NCBI RefSeq assembly: GCF_000024365.1
Contig: NC_013235.1
Span: 4,092,001 to 4,156,000 of the forward strand
Source of the DNA: Nakamurella multipartita DSM 44233
GTDB taxonomy: Bacteria > Actinomycetota > Actinomycetes > Mycobacteriales > Nakamurellaceae
Reading direction: 5' to 3'
DNA length: 64,000 bases
Shown: piece by piece, positions 26,998 through 35,833 of the stretch
Numbering within the stretch: position 1 is the first letter of the stretch
How the letters are laid out: every line of letters begins with the position of its first letter
Position numbers and translations under genes: made by a program
Notes under the pieces: generated by a model
Databases searched by the model: none
What the model was told of the DNA's origin: nothing
Seen by the model: only the letters and a program-made list of their open reading frames with translations

Positions 26998-27774
26998 GTG
27001 GATGCGAGATCACCCGACCCGGGGTCCGACCCGGCCGCGCTGCGTCACGATCGTGGCGTGCCGGTCGTCGTGGGACATCGGGGGGCCAGCGCCCGCTGGC
27101 CGGAAAACACGCTGTCGTCGTTCCTGGCCGCCTGGCACGCCGGCGTCACCTGGGTCGAGGCGGACACCCAACCCACCGCGGACGGGGTGCCGGTCCTGCT
27201 GCACGACCGGGACCTGAACCGCACCACCTCGGGACGCGGCCCGGTCCGGGCGACCCGCCTGCGCGACGTGCAGAAGCTGTCGGTGCGAGGTTGGCCCGGG
27301 GACTGGGTACCGCGGCTGGCCGAGCTGCTGACCATGCTGACGCCGACCCGGGCGCTGCTGCTGGAGATCAAGGGCTACCACACCAGCCGGCAGATCCGGG
27401 CGGTGCTGGACGAGATCGACCAGGCCGGCGTGGCCGACCGGGTGCTGCTGCAGTCGTTCGAGGTGGAGGTGCTGCGCGAGCTGCAGCGGGCGGTGCCCGA
27501 CCGGCCCTACGGGCTGCTGGTCAGCTCCCTGGACGCGGACCCGGTGGCCCGGTGCAGTGAGGTGGGGGCGGCGTACTACAACCCCTCAGCGGGTGCGGTG
27601 CTCGGCCGCCCGGGCGTGGTGCCGCAGCTGCATGAGGCCGGCATCGGGGTGGTCTGCTGGACGGCCAATGAACCCCGGGAGTGGGACGCCCTGGCCGGTG
27701 CCGGCGTGGACGGGATCATCACCGACCGGCCGGCGGAGCTGCTGGCCCGGCAGCGGCGGGCGGCGCCGGCCTGA
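26998..27774 (+). CDS. Glycerophosphodiester phosphodiesterase
   Basis: A 258-residue GDPD-family enzyme that hydrolyses glycerophosphodiesters to glycerol-3-phosphate and an alcohol. The signature [19 protein letters not shown] holds the first catalytic His, [11 protein letters not shown] the metal ligands and [12 protein letters not shown] the second His; LLLEIKGY follows. No signal peptide is seen, so it is probably cytoplasmic. It is transcribed away from dxs. In mycobacteria a similar gene lies elsewhere, so the placement here is local. Confidence 0.9.
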   Translation: MDARSPDPGSDPAALRHDRGVPVVVGHRGASARWPENTLSSFLAAWHAGVTWVEADTQPTADGVPVLLHDRDLNRTTSGRGPVRATRLRDVQKLSVRGWPGDWVPRLAELLTMLTPTRALLLEIKGYHTSRQIRAVLDEIDQAGVADRVLLQSFEVEVLRELQRAVPDRPYGLLVSSLDADPVARCSEVGAAYYNPSAGAVLGRPGVVPQLHEAGIGVVCWTANEPREWDALAGAGVDGIITDRPAELLARQRRAAPA

Positions 27775-27815
27775 TCGAGCCCCGCGCACGGGCCGACCGG
27801 CCCCGCGGTTCGAGT

Positions 27816-28355
27816 TCAGGCGCAGGCCGAGCGGGCCCCGTGCTGATCGCTGGCCACGGTGAACGCGCAGGTCATCGACTCGGCTGCAGTCAGGATCCGC
27901 ACCACCGCGGTCAGGCTGACGCGTTCGGGGACGTCCACGGCGAGCATCGGCGGCTCCAGGCCGCTGCGAACCACGGCCCCCAGTGCGGTCAGCGCCTCGA
28001 TCACCGGGGCCAGTTCGGCCGGGGTGGCGGCCAGCACGTGCAGGGTGGAGTGCCCGCCGCGGCTGACGATCACCCCGCCGACGTAACCGATGCCGTCGTG
28101 GCTGACCCGCACGATGTCACCGCGCGAGAGGTTGGTGACGAACCACGGCACCCCGACGATCTCGACCAGATCGTGGGCCAGCAGCACGCCCTCGATGCTC
28201 TCCGCCGGGTAGGGCGGCCACTGCTCCTCGTCGACGAGCGGGAACAGCACGTCGACCTCGGTCGGCTGGTGACCGACGGTGACGTTGCGCTCGGGCTGGT
28301 TCCCCGGACGGGTGACGACGGCCTGGGGCGATCGGACATCCACTGACATAGACAT
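27816..28355 (-). CDS. DUF4265-domain protein
   Basis: A 179-residue protein of unknown function. The DUF4265 pattern is readable: VDVLFPLVDEEQWPPYPAES, then VEIVGVPWFVTNLSRGDIV. The C-terminal half looks like an alpha/beta fold (VLAATPAELAPVIEALTALG). I chose the ATG at 28355 (GAGGAG, 6 bases upstream); the frame extends to 28394. It stands alone between gdpD and the methyltransferase. Confidence 0.8.
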   Translation of the reverse strand: MSMSVDVRSPQAVVTRPGNQPERNVTVGHQPTEVDVLFPLVDEEQWPPYPAESIEGVLLAHDLVEIVGVPWFVTNLSRGDIVRVSHDGIGYVGGVIVSRGGHSTLHVLAATPAELAPVIEALTALGAVVRSGLEPPMLAVDVPERVSLTAVVRILTAAESMTCAFTVASDQHGARSACA

Positions 28356-28469
28356 ACAAAACTCCTCGACGGCGGTCGCGGCAAGCGTTGGCAACGCAGT
28401 GAAGAGTTCCGAATGGACGTCAGGGATACGTCCGATTCCGTCGGGTTCGCACCGAACCGCCGCGACCGG

Positions 28470-29771
28470 TCAGTCGGCGGCGGCCGGCACGAACCGGGCC
28501 ACGCATTCCACGTGGTGGGTCTGCGGGAACGTGTCGAACGCGCGCAGCGAGTCCAGCCCGTAGCCACCGGCCGCCAGCGCCGCGGTGTCCCGGGCCAGGG
28601 CGGCGGGATCGCAGGCCACGTAGACGATGACGTCCGGGCCGAGCCCGGCCAGCGACGCGCAGACCCGGGGCCCGGCGCCGCTGCGCGGCGGATCCAGCAC
28701 GATCGCGGCCACCGCCGGGTCCAGCGTCGGCAGCACGGCCTCGACCTCGCCGCAGCGACCGGTGAACCCCGGGTGGTCGGCCAGGTTGGCCACGGCCAGG
28801 TCGGCGGCCCGCTCGTCGGACTCCACGCCGATGACCGTCCCTTCGGGGCCGATCGCCTCGGCCAGCACCTGCGCGAACAGCCCGACGCCGCCATAGAGGT
28901 CCCAGCCGGTGCGCCCGGCCAGCTCGACGCCGGCCAGAGCGGCCGCGACCGCGGCCGCGAGTACGTCCGCGGCCGCATGGTGCGGCTGCCAGAAGCCGTC
29001 GGCGGCGACGGCGAAATCCCGCCCGGCGGCGTGTTCGGTCACGATCGGTGCCGCGCCGGGCCGGCCGGGCCAGGTGGCGGTCACCGCGCCGTCGGCGGCC
29101 TGGGCGAGCACCACCTCGGGCAGCGCGACCGGGGTGCGGCGCGGCGGCCGACCGGAGTCGCGCCGGCGGCGGCGCGGGCCGGTCGGCGGCGCCGGGTGCA
29201 CGCCCGGCGGCACGTCCAGGGTGTCCGTGGCCGCGGTGATCGCCGGGTCGGCGATCAGGCACGGTCGCAGCGCATTGATCGGAACCACCCGGTGCGACCG
29301 GGTGGCCCGGGGGCCGACCCGGCCCTGCGCGTCCAGGGCCCAGCGGACCCGGCTGCGCCAGCCGACGTCACCGCCGGGCAGCGGCTCGACCACCACCGTG
29401 CGTTCGATCCCGGCCAGCCGCTGCAGCTGCTCGGCCACCACCTCGGCTTTGAGTTCGCGTTGCCGGTCCGGCTGCACGTGCTGGAAGTCGCAGCCCCCGC
29501 ACCCGCCGGGCCCGTAGTGCGAGCACGGCGCCGGGATCCGGGCCGGGTCGGCCTGCAGCACCTGGATGACCTCGCCGCGGCAGAACGAGCCGGCCTTGGC
29601 CTGGGTGATCCGCACGATCGCCCGCTCCCCCGGCACGGCCAGCCGTACGAAGATGACGCGGCCGTCGTACCGGGCGACGCAGTGCCCGCCGTGGGCGACC
29701 GGACCGATCGTCACCTCGACCTCGACGCCGGGGGCCAGCTCGTCGGCGGCCGGGGCCGCCGCGCCGCTCAC
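28470..29771 (-). CDS. TRAM-domain, TrmA/RlmD-family RNA methyltransferase
   Basis: A 433-residue SAM-dependent methyltransferase of the RNA 5-methyluridine group, the counterpart of Rv2689c. The N-terminal TRAM domain (VEVEVTIGPVAHGGHCVARY) is followed by cysteines for a 4Fe-4S cluster (CSHYGPGGCGGCDFQH), the SAM site DLYGGVGLFAQVLAEA, the DPPRSG motif and the catalytic Cys in VYVACDPAALARD. The GTG at 29771 overlaps the stop of the upstream permease, so the two are coupled. The open frame continues far upstream inside the permease gene and is not real there. A basic insert lies near residue 175. Confidence 0.9.
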   Translation of the reverse strand: MSGAAAPAADELAPGVEVEVTIGPVAHGGHCVARYDGRVIFVRLAVPGERAIVRITQAKAGSFCRGEVIQVLQADPARIPAPCSHYGPGGCGGCDFQHVQPDRQRELKAEVVAEQLQRLAGIERTVVVEPLPGGDVGWRSRVRWALDAQGRVGPRATRSHRVVPINALRPCLIADPAITAATDTLDVPPGVHPAPPTGPRRRRRDSGRPPRRTPVALPEVVLAQAADGAVTATWPGRPGAAPIVTEHAAGRDFAVAADGFWQPHHAAADVLAAAVAAALAGVELAGRTGWDLYGGVGLFAQVLAEAIGPEGTVIGVESDERAADLAVANLADHPGFTGRCGEVEAVLPTLDPAVAAIVLDPPRSGAGPRVCASLAGLGPDVIVYVACDPAALARDTAALAAGGYGLDSLRAFDTFPQTHHVECVARFVPAAAD

Positions 29772-31816
29772 TCGTCCCCGTAACGGATCTCGAAGGTGCC
29801 GGTGTCGCTGGCGCCGTCGGGCGGGATCAGCGAGCCGGGCTTGCGGCCGCGGATGTAGGGCGATCGTTCGGCGCGCAGCCGGATCCGTTCGTCCAGCGCC
29901 TCGGACGAGGACAGCTGCCAGGGCACCGAGGTGACCATGACGCCCGGGGTGAACAGCAGCCGGCCCTTGAGCCGCAGCGCGGACTGGTTGTGCAGCAGGT
30001 GCTCCCACCAGTGCCCGACCACGTACTCGGGGATGAACACGGTGACCACGTCGCGGGGCGCGTTCTTGCGGGCCCGGCGCACGTAGTCCAGCACCGGCTT
30101 GGTGATCTCCCGGAACGGCGAGTCGATGACCTTGAGCGAGACCGGGATCTGCCGGTCCTCCCACTCCCGGGCCAGATCGGCGGTGTCCTCGGGATCGACG
30201 TTGACGGTGACCGCCTCCAGGGTGTCGGGCCGGGTGGCTCGGGCGAACGCCAGCGCCCGCATGGTCGGCAGGTGCAGCTTGGAGACCAGCACGATGGCGT
30301 GCACCCGGCTGGGCAGCACCAGATCGTCCTCGTCGGCGGCGATCTCCTGGGCGACCCGCTCGTAGTGCCGCTTGATGGCCTGCATGGTGACGAAGATGAC
30401 CGCCATGGCCAGCAGGGCGATCCACGCGCCGGCCAGGAACTTGGTGATCAGCACGATGATCAGCACCACGCCGGTGAAGCAGAAGCCGACCGCGTTGATG
30501 GTCTGCGACCGGCGGTAGCGCCGGCGGACCGCCCCGTCGCGTTCGGTGCGCAGCAGCTTGTTCCAGTGCTTGATCATGCCCAACTGGGAGAAGGTGAACG
30601 AGACGAACACCCCGACGATGTAGAGCTGGATCAGTGCGGTGACGTCGGCCTGGAACGCGATCACCAGGATCAGCGCGATCGCGGCCAGGAAAACGATGCC
30701 GTTGGAGAAGGCCAGCCGGTCGCCGCGGGTGTGCAACTGCCGGGGCAGGAACCGGTCCTGGGCCAGGATCGAACCGAGCACCGGGAAGCCGTTGAACGCC
30801 GTGTTGCAGGCCAGCACCAGGATCAGGCCGGTGGTGAACGAGACGATGTAGAAGGCCAACGGGAACCCGGAGAAGACGGCCTCCGCGATCTGGGCGATCA
30901 ACGTCTTCTGGTAGTAGCCCTCGGGGGCGCCGATCAGCTGGGTGGCCGGATCGTCGGCGAACTGCACGCCGGTGTAGAGCGTGAGCGCCACCAGCCCCAG
31001 CATCATCGACACCGACAAGGCGGCCATCAGGGCCAGCGTGGTGGCCGCGTTGCGCGACTTGGGCTTCTTGAACGCCGGCACGCCGTTGGAGATCGCCTCG
31101 ACGCCGGTGAGCGCGGCCGAGCCGGAGGAAAAGCCCCGCAGGAGCAGGAAGACCAGGGCGAACCCGGTCAGGGCGGACTCGGCCTGCAGGTGGAAGTCCG
31201 CGCTCTGCGCCTTGACGTCGGCGCCGATGACGAACTCCACCAGGCCGGTGATGATCATCGCGACGATCGAGATGATGAACGCATAGACCGGGATGGCGAA
31301 GGCCGACCCGGACTCCCGGATGCCGCGCAGGTTCAACGCACAGACCAGCACGATGATCCCGATGGAGAACCACACCGGGTGATCGCCCACCACCTGGATC
31401 GCCGATCCGATGTTGGCCACGCCCGCGGCCGTCGACACGGCCACCGTCAGGATGTAGTCGACCAGCAACGCGCTGGCCACCAGCAGCCCGTACGTCGGGC
31501 CCAGGTTCTTGGTGACGACCTCGTAGTCGCCGCCGCCGCTGGGGTAGGCGTGCACGTTCTGCCGGTACGACAGGACGACCACGATCATCACCAGCGCGAC
31601 CAGGCCGGCGATCCAGGGGGCGTAGGCGTAGGCGGCGAGCCCGGCGACCGAGAGCACCGCGAAGATCTCCTGCGGCGCGTACGCCACGCTGGACAGCGCG
31701 TCGGAGGCGAACACCGGCAGGGCGATCCGCTTGGGCAACAAGGTGTGCGCGAGCTTGTCGCTTCGGAAGGGCCGCCCGACCAGCAAGCGCTTGGCGGCCG
31801 TGGTCAGCTTGGACAC
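29768..31816 (-). CDS. APC-superfamily permease, KimA-like potassium importer candidate
   Basis: A 682-residue membrane protein, counterpart of Rv2690c. About 12 transmembrane helices, beginning with the half-helix block FASDALSSVAYAPQEI and the PSGGGDYEVVTKNLG loop, are followed by a 200-residue soluble tail (VHAIVLVSKLHLPTMRALAF) like a universal-stress-protein fold. This architecture is that of KimA, an H+/K+ symporter. The head-to-head ceoB-ceoC pair, which encodes K+ channel regulatory subunits, supports a K+ role, but this is inference. I chose the GTG at 31816, where homologues begin (SKLTTAAKRLLVGRPF); the frame extends to 31921. Confidence 0.85.
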   Translation of the reverse strand: MSKLTTAAKRLLVGRPFRSDKLAHTLLPKRIALPVFASDALSSVAYAPQEIFAVLSVAGLAAYAYAPWIAGLVALVMIVVVLSYRQNVHAYPSGGGDYEVVTKNLGPTYGLLVASALLVDYILTVAVSTAAGVANIGSAIQVVGDHPVWFSIGIIVLVCALNLRGIRESGSAFAIPVYAFIISIVAMIITGLVEFVIGADVKAQSADFHLQAESALTGFALVFLLLRGFSSGSAALTGVEAISNGVPAFKKPKSRNAATTLALMAALSVSMMLGLVALTLYTGVQFADDPATQLIGAPEGYYQKTLIAQIAEAVFSGFPLAFYIVSFTTGLILVLACNTAFNGFPVLGSILAQDRFLPRQLHTRGDRLAFSNGIVFLAAIALILVIAFQADVTALIQLYIVGVFVSFTFSQLGMIKHWNKLLRTERDGAVRRRYRRSQTINAVGFCFTGVVLIIVLITKFLAGAWIALLAMAVIFVTMQAIKRHYERVAQEIAADEDDLVLPSRVHAIVLVSKLHLPTMRALAFARATRPDTLEAVTVNVDPEDTADLAREWEDRQIPVSLKVIDSPFREITKPVLDYVRRARKNAPRDVVTVFIPEYVVGHWWEHLLHNQSALRLKGRLLFTPGVMVTSVPWQLSSSEALDERIRLRAERSPYIRGRKPGSLIPPDGASDTGTFEIRYGDE

Positions 31817-32049
31817 AGTTCGCGAGCCTACGGTGGCCCGGCGGGCGCCGGCACCACGGCGGCCCCGAACACCGCTCCCGCGCGCCCGCGGCGCGGTCGC
31901 GCGGTCGGCCCGCGGCGCCACGATGTAGGTTTCTCCCTGCCGGGGCGGAGTGGTACCGCCGGCCCCGCAAGGCCGCGTCCACCCCGCCCGGACGGACCGC
32001 CCGGATGGACAGGGCCGCGGCGTCCATCAGCAGCGAAAGGGCACCCCGC

Positions 32050-32715
32050 GTGCACATCGTGATCATGGGTTGCGGCCGGGTCGGGTCGTCACTGGCCCGC
32101 CAGCTCGGCCGCGCCGGGCACTCGGTCGCCGTCATCGACCGCGATCCGGCCTCGTTCCGCCGGTTGGGCAGCGAGTTCCACGGCCAGCAGGTCACCGGCA
32201 TGGGCTTCGACCGGGACGTGTTGCTGGCCGCCCGGATCATGGAGGCGCACGCGTTCGCGGCGGTCTCCTCCGGCGACAACTCCAACATCATCGCCGCCCG
32301 GGTCGCCCGCGAGCAGTTCAACGTGGAGACCGTGGTCGCCCGCATCTACGACGCCAAACGGGCCCAGGTCTACGAGCGCCTGGGCATCCCGACCGTGGCC
32401 ACCGTGCCGTGGACCACCGACCGGCTGCTGCGGATGATCATCCCGGAGGGCCTGATCAGCGAGTGGCGGGACCCCTCGGGCACGGTGACGATCGTCAACC
32501 TGCCCTACCACCGGCACTGGATCGGCCGCCCGCTCAGCGAGCTGGACGCCGCCGTCGGCGTGCACGCGGCGTTCGTCGTGCGGTTCGGCCGGGGCCTGCT
32601 GCCCTCGCCCGAGACCGTCGTCCAGGACGGCGACCTGATCTACGCCTCGGTGCTCTCCCGTGACATTCACGACGTGGCCGACAAGGCCGCCATTTCCCCG
32701 GTGGACGGTCTGTAA
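32050..32715 (+). CDS. ceoB: TrkA-type potassium uptake regulatory protein (first of pair)
   Basis: A 221-residue KTN (RCK) protein. The Rossmann motif VIMGCGRVGSSLARQLG binds NAD(H) or ATP, with AVIDRD at the end of the second strand; a TrkA-C domain follows from about residue 140. Such subunits gate Trk/Ktr K+ channels. I chose the GTG at 32050 (GAAAGGG, 9 bases upstream) because it puts the first strand at the N-terminus; the frame start at 32005 adds a leader not seen in the family. The stop overlaps the ATG of ceoC by one base (TAATG). Confidence 0.92.
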   Translation: MHIVIMGCGRVGSSLARQLGRAGHSVAVIDRDPASFRRLGSEFHGQQVTGMGFDRDVLLAARIMEAHAFAAVSSGDNSNIIAARVAREQFNVETVVARIYDAKRAQVYERLGIPTVATVPWTTDRLLRMIIPEGLISEWRDPSGTVTIVNLPYHRHWIGRPLSELDAAVGVHAAFVVRFGRGLLPSPETVVQDGDLIYASVLSRDIHDVADKAAISPVDGL

Positions 32716-33368
32716 TGCGCATCGCCATCGCCGGAGCCGGTTCGGTGGGCCGGTCCATCGCCGGTGAGCTCGTCGAGAACGGCCACCAGGTCATGCTGAT
32801 CGACCGGGACCCGGAGGCCATCAAGCCGGGCCGGATCGAGGCGGCCGAGTGGGTGCTGGCCGACGCCTGCGAGGTCGCCCTGCTCGAGGACGCCGGCCTG
32901 CAGACCTGCGACGTGGTCATCGCCTGCACCGGCGACGACAAGGTCAACCTGGTGGTCTCGCTGCTGGCCAAGACCGAGTTCGCGGTCGGCCGCGTGGTCG
33001 GCCGGGTCAACGACCCCCGCAACGAGTGGCTGTTCACCGACGCCTGGGGCGTGGACGTGGCCGTGTCGACGCCGCGCATCCTGGCCGCGCTGGTCGAGGA
33101 GGCGGTCTCGGTCGGTGACCTGGTCCGCCTGTTCACCCTGCGCCAGGGCCAGGTCAACCTGGTCGAGGTCACCCTGCCGCCGACCACCAGCATCGCCGGC
33201 CGGCCGGTGCGTGATCTGAAGCTGCCGCGGGACGCGGCCCTGGTCACCATCCTGCGCGGCGGGCGGGTCATCGTGCCGCAGCCGGACGAGCCGTTGGAGC
33301 CCGGGGACGAGCTGCTGTTCGTCGCCTCCACCGAGGTGGAGGGTCAGGTGCGCGAGGCCCTGCGCTAA
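32715..33368 (+). CDS. ceoC: TrkA-type potassium uptake regulatory protein (second of pair)
   Basis: A 217-residue KTN protein, paralogous to ceoB: IAIAGAGSVGRSIAGELVENG, then MLIDRD, a middle VVIACTGDDKVNLVVS and a TrkA-C domain (GDELLFVAS). The two proteins probably form a hetero-assembly. No Trk or Ktr membrane subunit is seen within the window, so the nearby APC permease is the best partner candidate. Convergent with the DUF3159 gene, 21 bases away. Confidence 0.92.
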   Translation: MRIAIAGAGSVGRSIAGELVENGHQVMLIDRDPEAIKPGRIEAAEWVLADACEVALLEDAGLQTCDVVIACTGDDKVNLVVSLLAKTEFAVGRVVGRVNDPRNEWLFTDAWGVDVAVSTPRILAALVEEAVSVGDLVRLFTLRQGQVNLVEVTLPPTTSIAGRPVRDLKLPRDAALVTILRGGRVIVPQPDEPLEPGDELLFVASTEVEGQVREALR

Positions 33369-33389
33369 GGGGCCGGGACGCCGGTGCCC

Positions 33390-34205
33390 TCAGGTGGCCT
33401 CGGAGGACTGCGGGTCGTCCTTGCCCGGCCGGCTGGACTCCCGCAGGTGCCGGATCCGGGACCGCCAGGTAGTGGCGTGCTCGGGCCAGGTGCCGTGGGC
33501 CACGATCAGCACGCTGGCCGCGATGGCCACCACGAACAGCGGGTAGCCCATGATCAGCCGGAAGGCGGCCAGCCAGCCGACCTGGTCCGAGTCGTACAGG
33601 TAGTTCTGCACCAGGTAGCGCACGGCGAACACGACCACCCAGACGAAGGTGGCCCAGTCGTAGCGCCGGACCAGGGCGCGGTCCTTGCGCCAGGCCGTGC
33701 CGCGCCCGTTGACCGATTCCCAAATGACGCCGATCAGCGGCCAGCGCACGACGATCGAGAGCAGCAGCGCGCCGCCGTAGAGCAGGTAGCTCCAGATGCC
33801 GAGCAGGAAGTAGCCCTTGGCCGAGTCCGTGCGGTAGGCGATGTAGGCGGCGATGCCGACGCCGAACAGGCCGCCGATCGCCTGGGTGACCGGGCGTTTA
33901 CGGGCGATGCGCATGATCGCGATGACGACGGCCGCGGTCACCGCCGCGCCGATCCCCCAGCCCAGCCCGCCGACGGTGTTGGCGACGATGAAGACCAGCA
34001 CGGGCAGGCCGGAATCGACCATGCCCATGACGCCGCCCATCTGGTCCCAGACGGTGGCCGGCGGCCGGGCGGCCGGACCCGGCGCGGTCGCGGGCGGCGG
34101 CCCCCACTCGGCGGCGGGCGGGGGGCCCGGATCGATCTCCGGCGATTCGTGCGGCGCGGCACCCGCCGGCTCACGGCCGTACGGGTCGGTCGGACCTGAA
34201 CTCAC
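33390..34205 (-). CDS. DUF3159 integral membrane protein
   Basis: A 271-residue protein, counterpart of Rv2693c. The first 55 residues are Pro/Ala-rich and probably cytoplasmic; five or six transmembrane helices follow (GLPVLVFIVANTVGGLGWGI, FVWVVVFAVRYLVQNYLY, FVVAIAASVLIVA). Function unknown; its constant place beside the OB-fold gene and the K+ genes suggests a link with membrane transport. The GTG start overlaps the OB-fold gene stop by 4 bases. Confidence 0.87.
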   Translation of the reverse strand: MSSGPTDPYGREPAGAAPHESPEIDPGPPPAAEWGPPPATAPGPAARPPATVWDQMGGVMGMVDSGLPVLVFIVANTVGGLGWGIGAAVTAAVVIAIMRIARKRPVTQAIGGLFGVGIAAYIAYRTDSAKGYFLLGIWSYLLYGGALLLSIVVRWPLIGVIWESVNGRGTAWRKDRALVRRYDWATFVWVVVFAVRYLVQNYLYDSDQVGWLAAFRLIMGYPLFVVAIAASVLIVAHGTWPEHATTWRSRIRHLRESSRPGKDDPQSSEAT

Positions 34206-34570
34206 GCGTGCGCCGGCAGCAGGTCGTAGTCGGGGTTGTAGATCACCTTGCGGCCGTCCCGGATGGCGACCCGGCCGCGCACCTTGACCGTCCGACCGGG
34301 CTCGATACCGGGGATGGAACGGCGGCCCAGCCAGATCAGCTGGACGCCCTCGGTCCCGTCGTAGAGCTCGGCGACCAGGGTGGCCAGCGAGTCGGTGGGC
34401 CGCAGGTCGACGTAGCGCAACCGGCCCTGCAGCTTGACCACCTCACCCTGGCAGCAGATCTGGGCGCGGACCGCGCCCGAGGCATCGGCCTCGCCGCTGA
34501 GCCGGTCGGCGTCGACCTCGTCGTCGTCCCGGGTGAGCTTGCGGATCCAGGTGGAGAACGATCCCGCCAT
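34202..34570 (-). CDS. OB-fold nucleic-acid-binding protein (Rv2694c-like)
   Basis: A 122-residue protein. A nucleic-acid OB fold spans residues 35-120: VKLQGRLRYVDLRPTDSLAT, LYDGTEGVQLIWLGRRSIPG, TVKVRGRVAIRDGRKVIYNP. I chose the ATG at 34570 (GGAGGGAC upstream), which gives the same length as the mycobacterial protein; the frame runs to 34636. It is translationally coupled with the DUF3159 gene. The partner nucleic acid is unknown. Confidence 0.85.
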   Translation of the reverse strand: MAGSFSTWIRKLTRDDDEVDADRLSGEADASGAVRAQICCQGEVVKLQGRLRYVDLRPTDSLATLVAELYDGTEGVQLIWLGRRSIPGIEPGRTVKVRGRVAIRDGRKVIYNPDYDLLPAHA

Positions 34571-34650
34571 GGCCCGTCCCTCCTGTCTCGCCACTGCAGA
34601 TGTCGGGTCCGGTGTGCGGCCTCGGGGCCCACGCACCGGGTGGTGCTGTC

Positions 34651-35148
34651 CTAGTCGAGGGTAACCCCGCCACCGGCCCGGGCGCCCTGCCCGAGCACGG
34701 CGGCGATGTCCGGCGGGCGGTAGTGCGGACCCTTGAGCACCTTGCCGTCGGCCCGGCGCACCGGGCGCCCGTCCGCGCCCAGCTTGGTCATGTTCGACGC
34801 GTGCACCTCGTCGAGCACGGCATCCAGATCGATGCCGTACACGTGGGCGGTGCCGTACGCGACGTAGACGATGTCGGCCAACGCGTCGGCCACCCCGACC
34901 ACGTCGCCGGCCCGCACCGCGTCGGCCAGCTCGCCGACCTCTTCCTCGATCAGGGCCTGCCGCAGCAGTGCCTGATCGGAGCCGACGCCGGCGGTCGGCT
35001 CGTCGCGCATCGGCAGCCCGTAGGCCCGGTGGAAATCACCCACCTGCCGGTGGGCCCGGCTGGGGCCGGACTCCACCGGGGCGGCGGGCACTTCTGTGTC
35101 CTGTATCACCTGTTGCCCCGCACCCGACCCGGCGTGCGGGTCAGGCAC
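34651..35148 (-). CDS. MazG-like nucleotide pyrophosphohydrolase
   Basis: A 165-residue all-alpha NTP pyrophosphatase-like protein. The metal-binding pattern is visible: ALIEEEVGELADAV (the E-E-x-x-E helix) and VADALADIVYVAYG (the D-x-x-D helix). It probably cleans up unwanted nucleotides. The Pro/Ala-rich first 35 residues may not be part of the fold. The GTG start at 35148 overlaps the DUF4193 stop, so both are in one operon. This gene takes the place of dut and the DUF3710 gene in the mycobacterial order. Confidence 0.8.
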   Translation of the reverse strand: MPDPHAGSGAGQQVIQDTEVPAAPVESGPSRAHRQVGDFHRAYGLPMRDEPTAGVGSDQALLRQALIEEEVGELADAVRAGDVVGVADALADIVYVAYGTAHVYGIDLDAVLDEVHASNMTKLGADGRPVRRADGKVLKGPHYRPPDIAAVLGQGARAGGGVTLD

Positions 35149-35440
35149 AGTCCACGCACACCAGGCGCCCGCCGTTGTCGGCGGCCAGCCGGCTGCGGTG
35201 CTGCACCAGGAAACACACCGAACAGGTGAACTCGTCCGCCTGCTTGGGGATGACCTTGACGGTCAGCTCCTCACCGGACAGGTCCGCCCCGGGCAGTTCG
35301 AAACTCTCAGCGGTGTCGCCCTCATCGATGTCCACCACCGCGGACTGGGCCTCGTTGCGCCGCGCCTTCAGTTCTTCCAGCGAATCCTCGGACGGTTCGT
35401 CGGACTCGTTCCGACGTGGAGCGTCGTAGTCGGTAGCCAT
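35141..35440 (-). CDS. DUF4193 zinc-ribbon protein (Rv2699c-like)
   Basis: A 99-residue acidic protein, conserved in actinobacteria. MATDYDAPRRNESDE opens it, SLEELKARRNEAQSAVVD follows, and two CxxC pairs (CSVC and CVDC) form a zinc ribbon at the end. I chose the ATG at 35440, which matches the family start. The gene heads an operon with the MazG-like, OB-fold and DUF3159 genes. Function unknown; RNA-polymerase or ribosome association has been proposed for similar small proteins but is not shown here. Confidence 0.92.
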   Translation of the reverse strand: MATDYDAPRRNESDEPSEDSLEELKARRNEAQSAVVDIDEGDTAESFELPGADLSGEELTVKVIPKQADEFTCSVCFLVQHRSRLAADNGGRLVCVDCA

Positions 35441-35833
35441 GTTCACTTCCTCACCCTGGGATCGCCCCAGGTCTCATCTGCTCCGTTTACTGCGACCCGG
35501 GTAACGCATCCGACCCACGTTTTGTGCCCGCTGCGGTCGCCGTCACACCCGGCTCGTTGGTCACCACGGCGCGCCGACGAAGAACCAAGGGGAGCACCAC
35601 TGGGCCGCGCCGACGCTATCGGCGCGCGCAGAGTAGCCGATACCCCGGCCGGAGGCGAGCGGGGGTCCGGGCCGGCTCGGCGTGGCTTTACCCTGGTTCC
35701 ATGTCGCGCCCGCCATGATGGCGCCAGCCGCCGCGCAGCGACGCGCGCACTCCGGTGTTCGCCCGCGTCGAACTTCTCGCGGCCAGACGTCGGTCAGCCG
35801 GCCGGCTCCACGGAACAGAAGGGTCCCCCAGCG
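35441..35833. other. Divergent intergenic region between the DUF4193 and LytR_C genes
   Basis: Holds promoters for both directions. On the plus strand TACCCT (35689-35694) lies 6 bases before an ATG at 35701 that opens a 5-codon frame (MSRPP and stop), and the LytR_C gene starts 133 bases further on. No other gene is visible. Confidence 0.5.
35689..35694 (+). promoter_or_regulatory. Candidate -10 hexamer upstream of the LytR_C gene
   Basis: TACCCT, followed after 6 bases by ATG (35701). The same TACCCTGG string with the same spacing precedes the gene at 55774. Confidence 0.4.

Noticed and set aside
26735-27013. N-terminal extension of DXS
   Set aside because: It is built largely from the 12-base repeat, lacks homology and ignores the good ribosome site before 26734.
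28470-32345. A 1291-codon open frame on the minus strand
   Set aside because: Only its 3' third (28470-29771) matches a protein family; the rest is the wrong frame of the APC permease gene.
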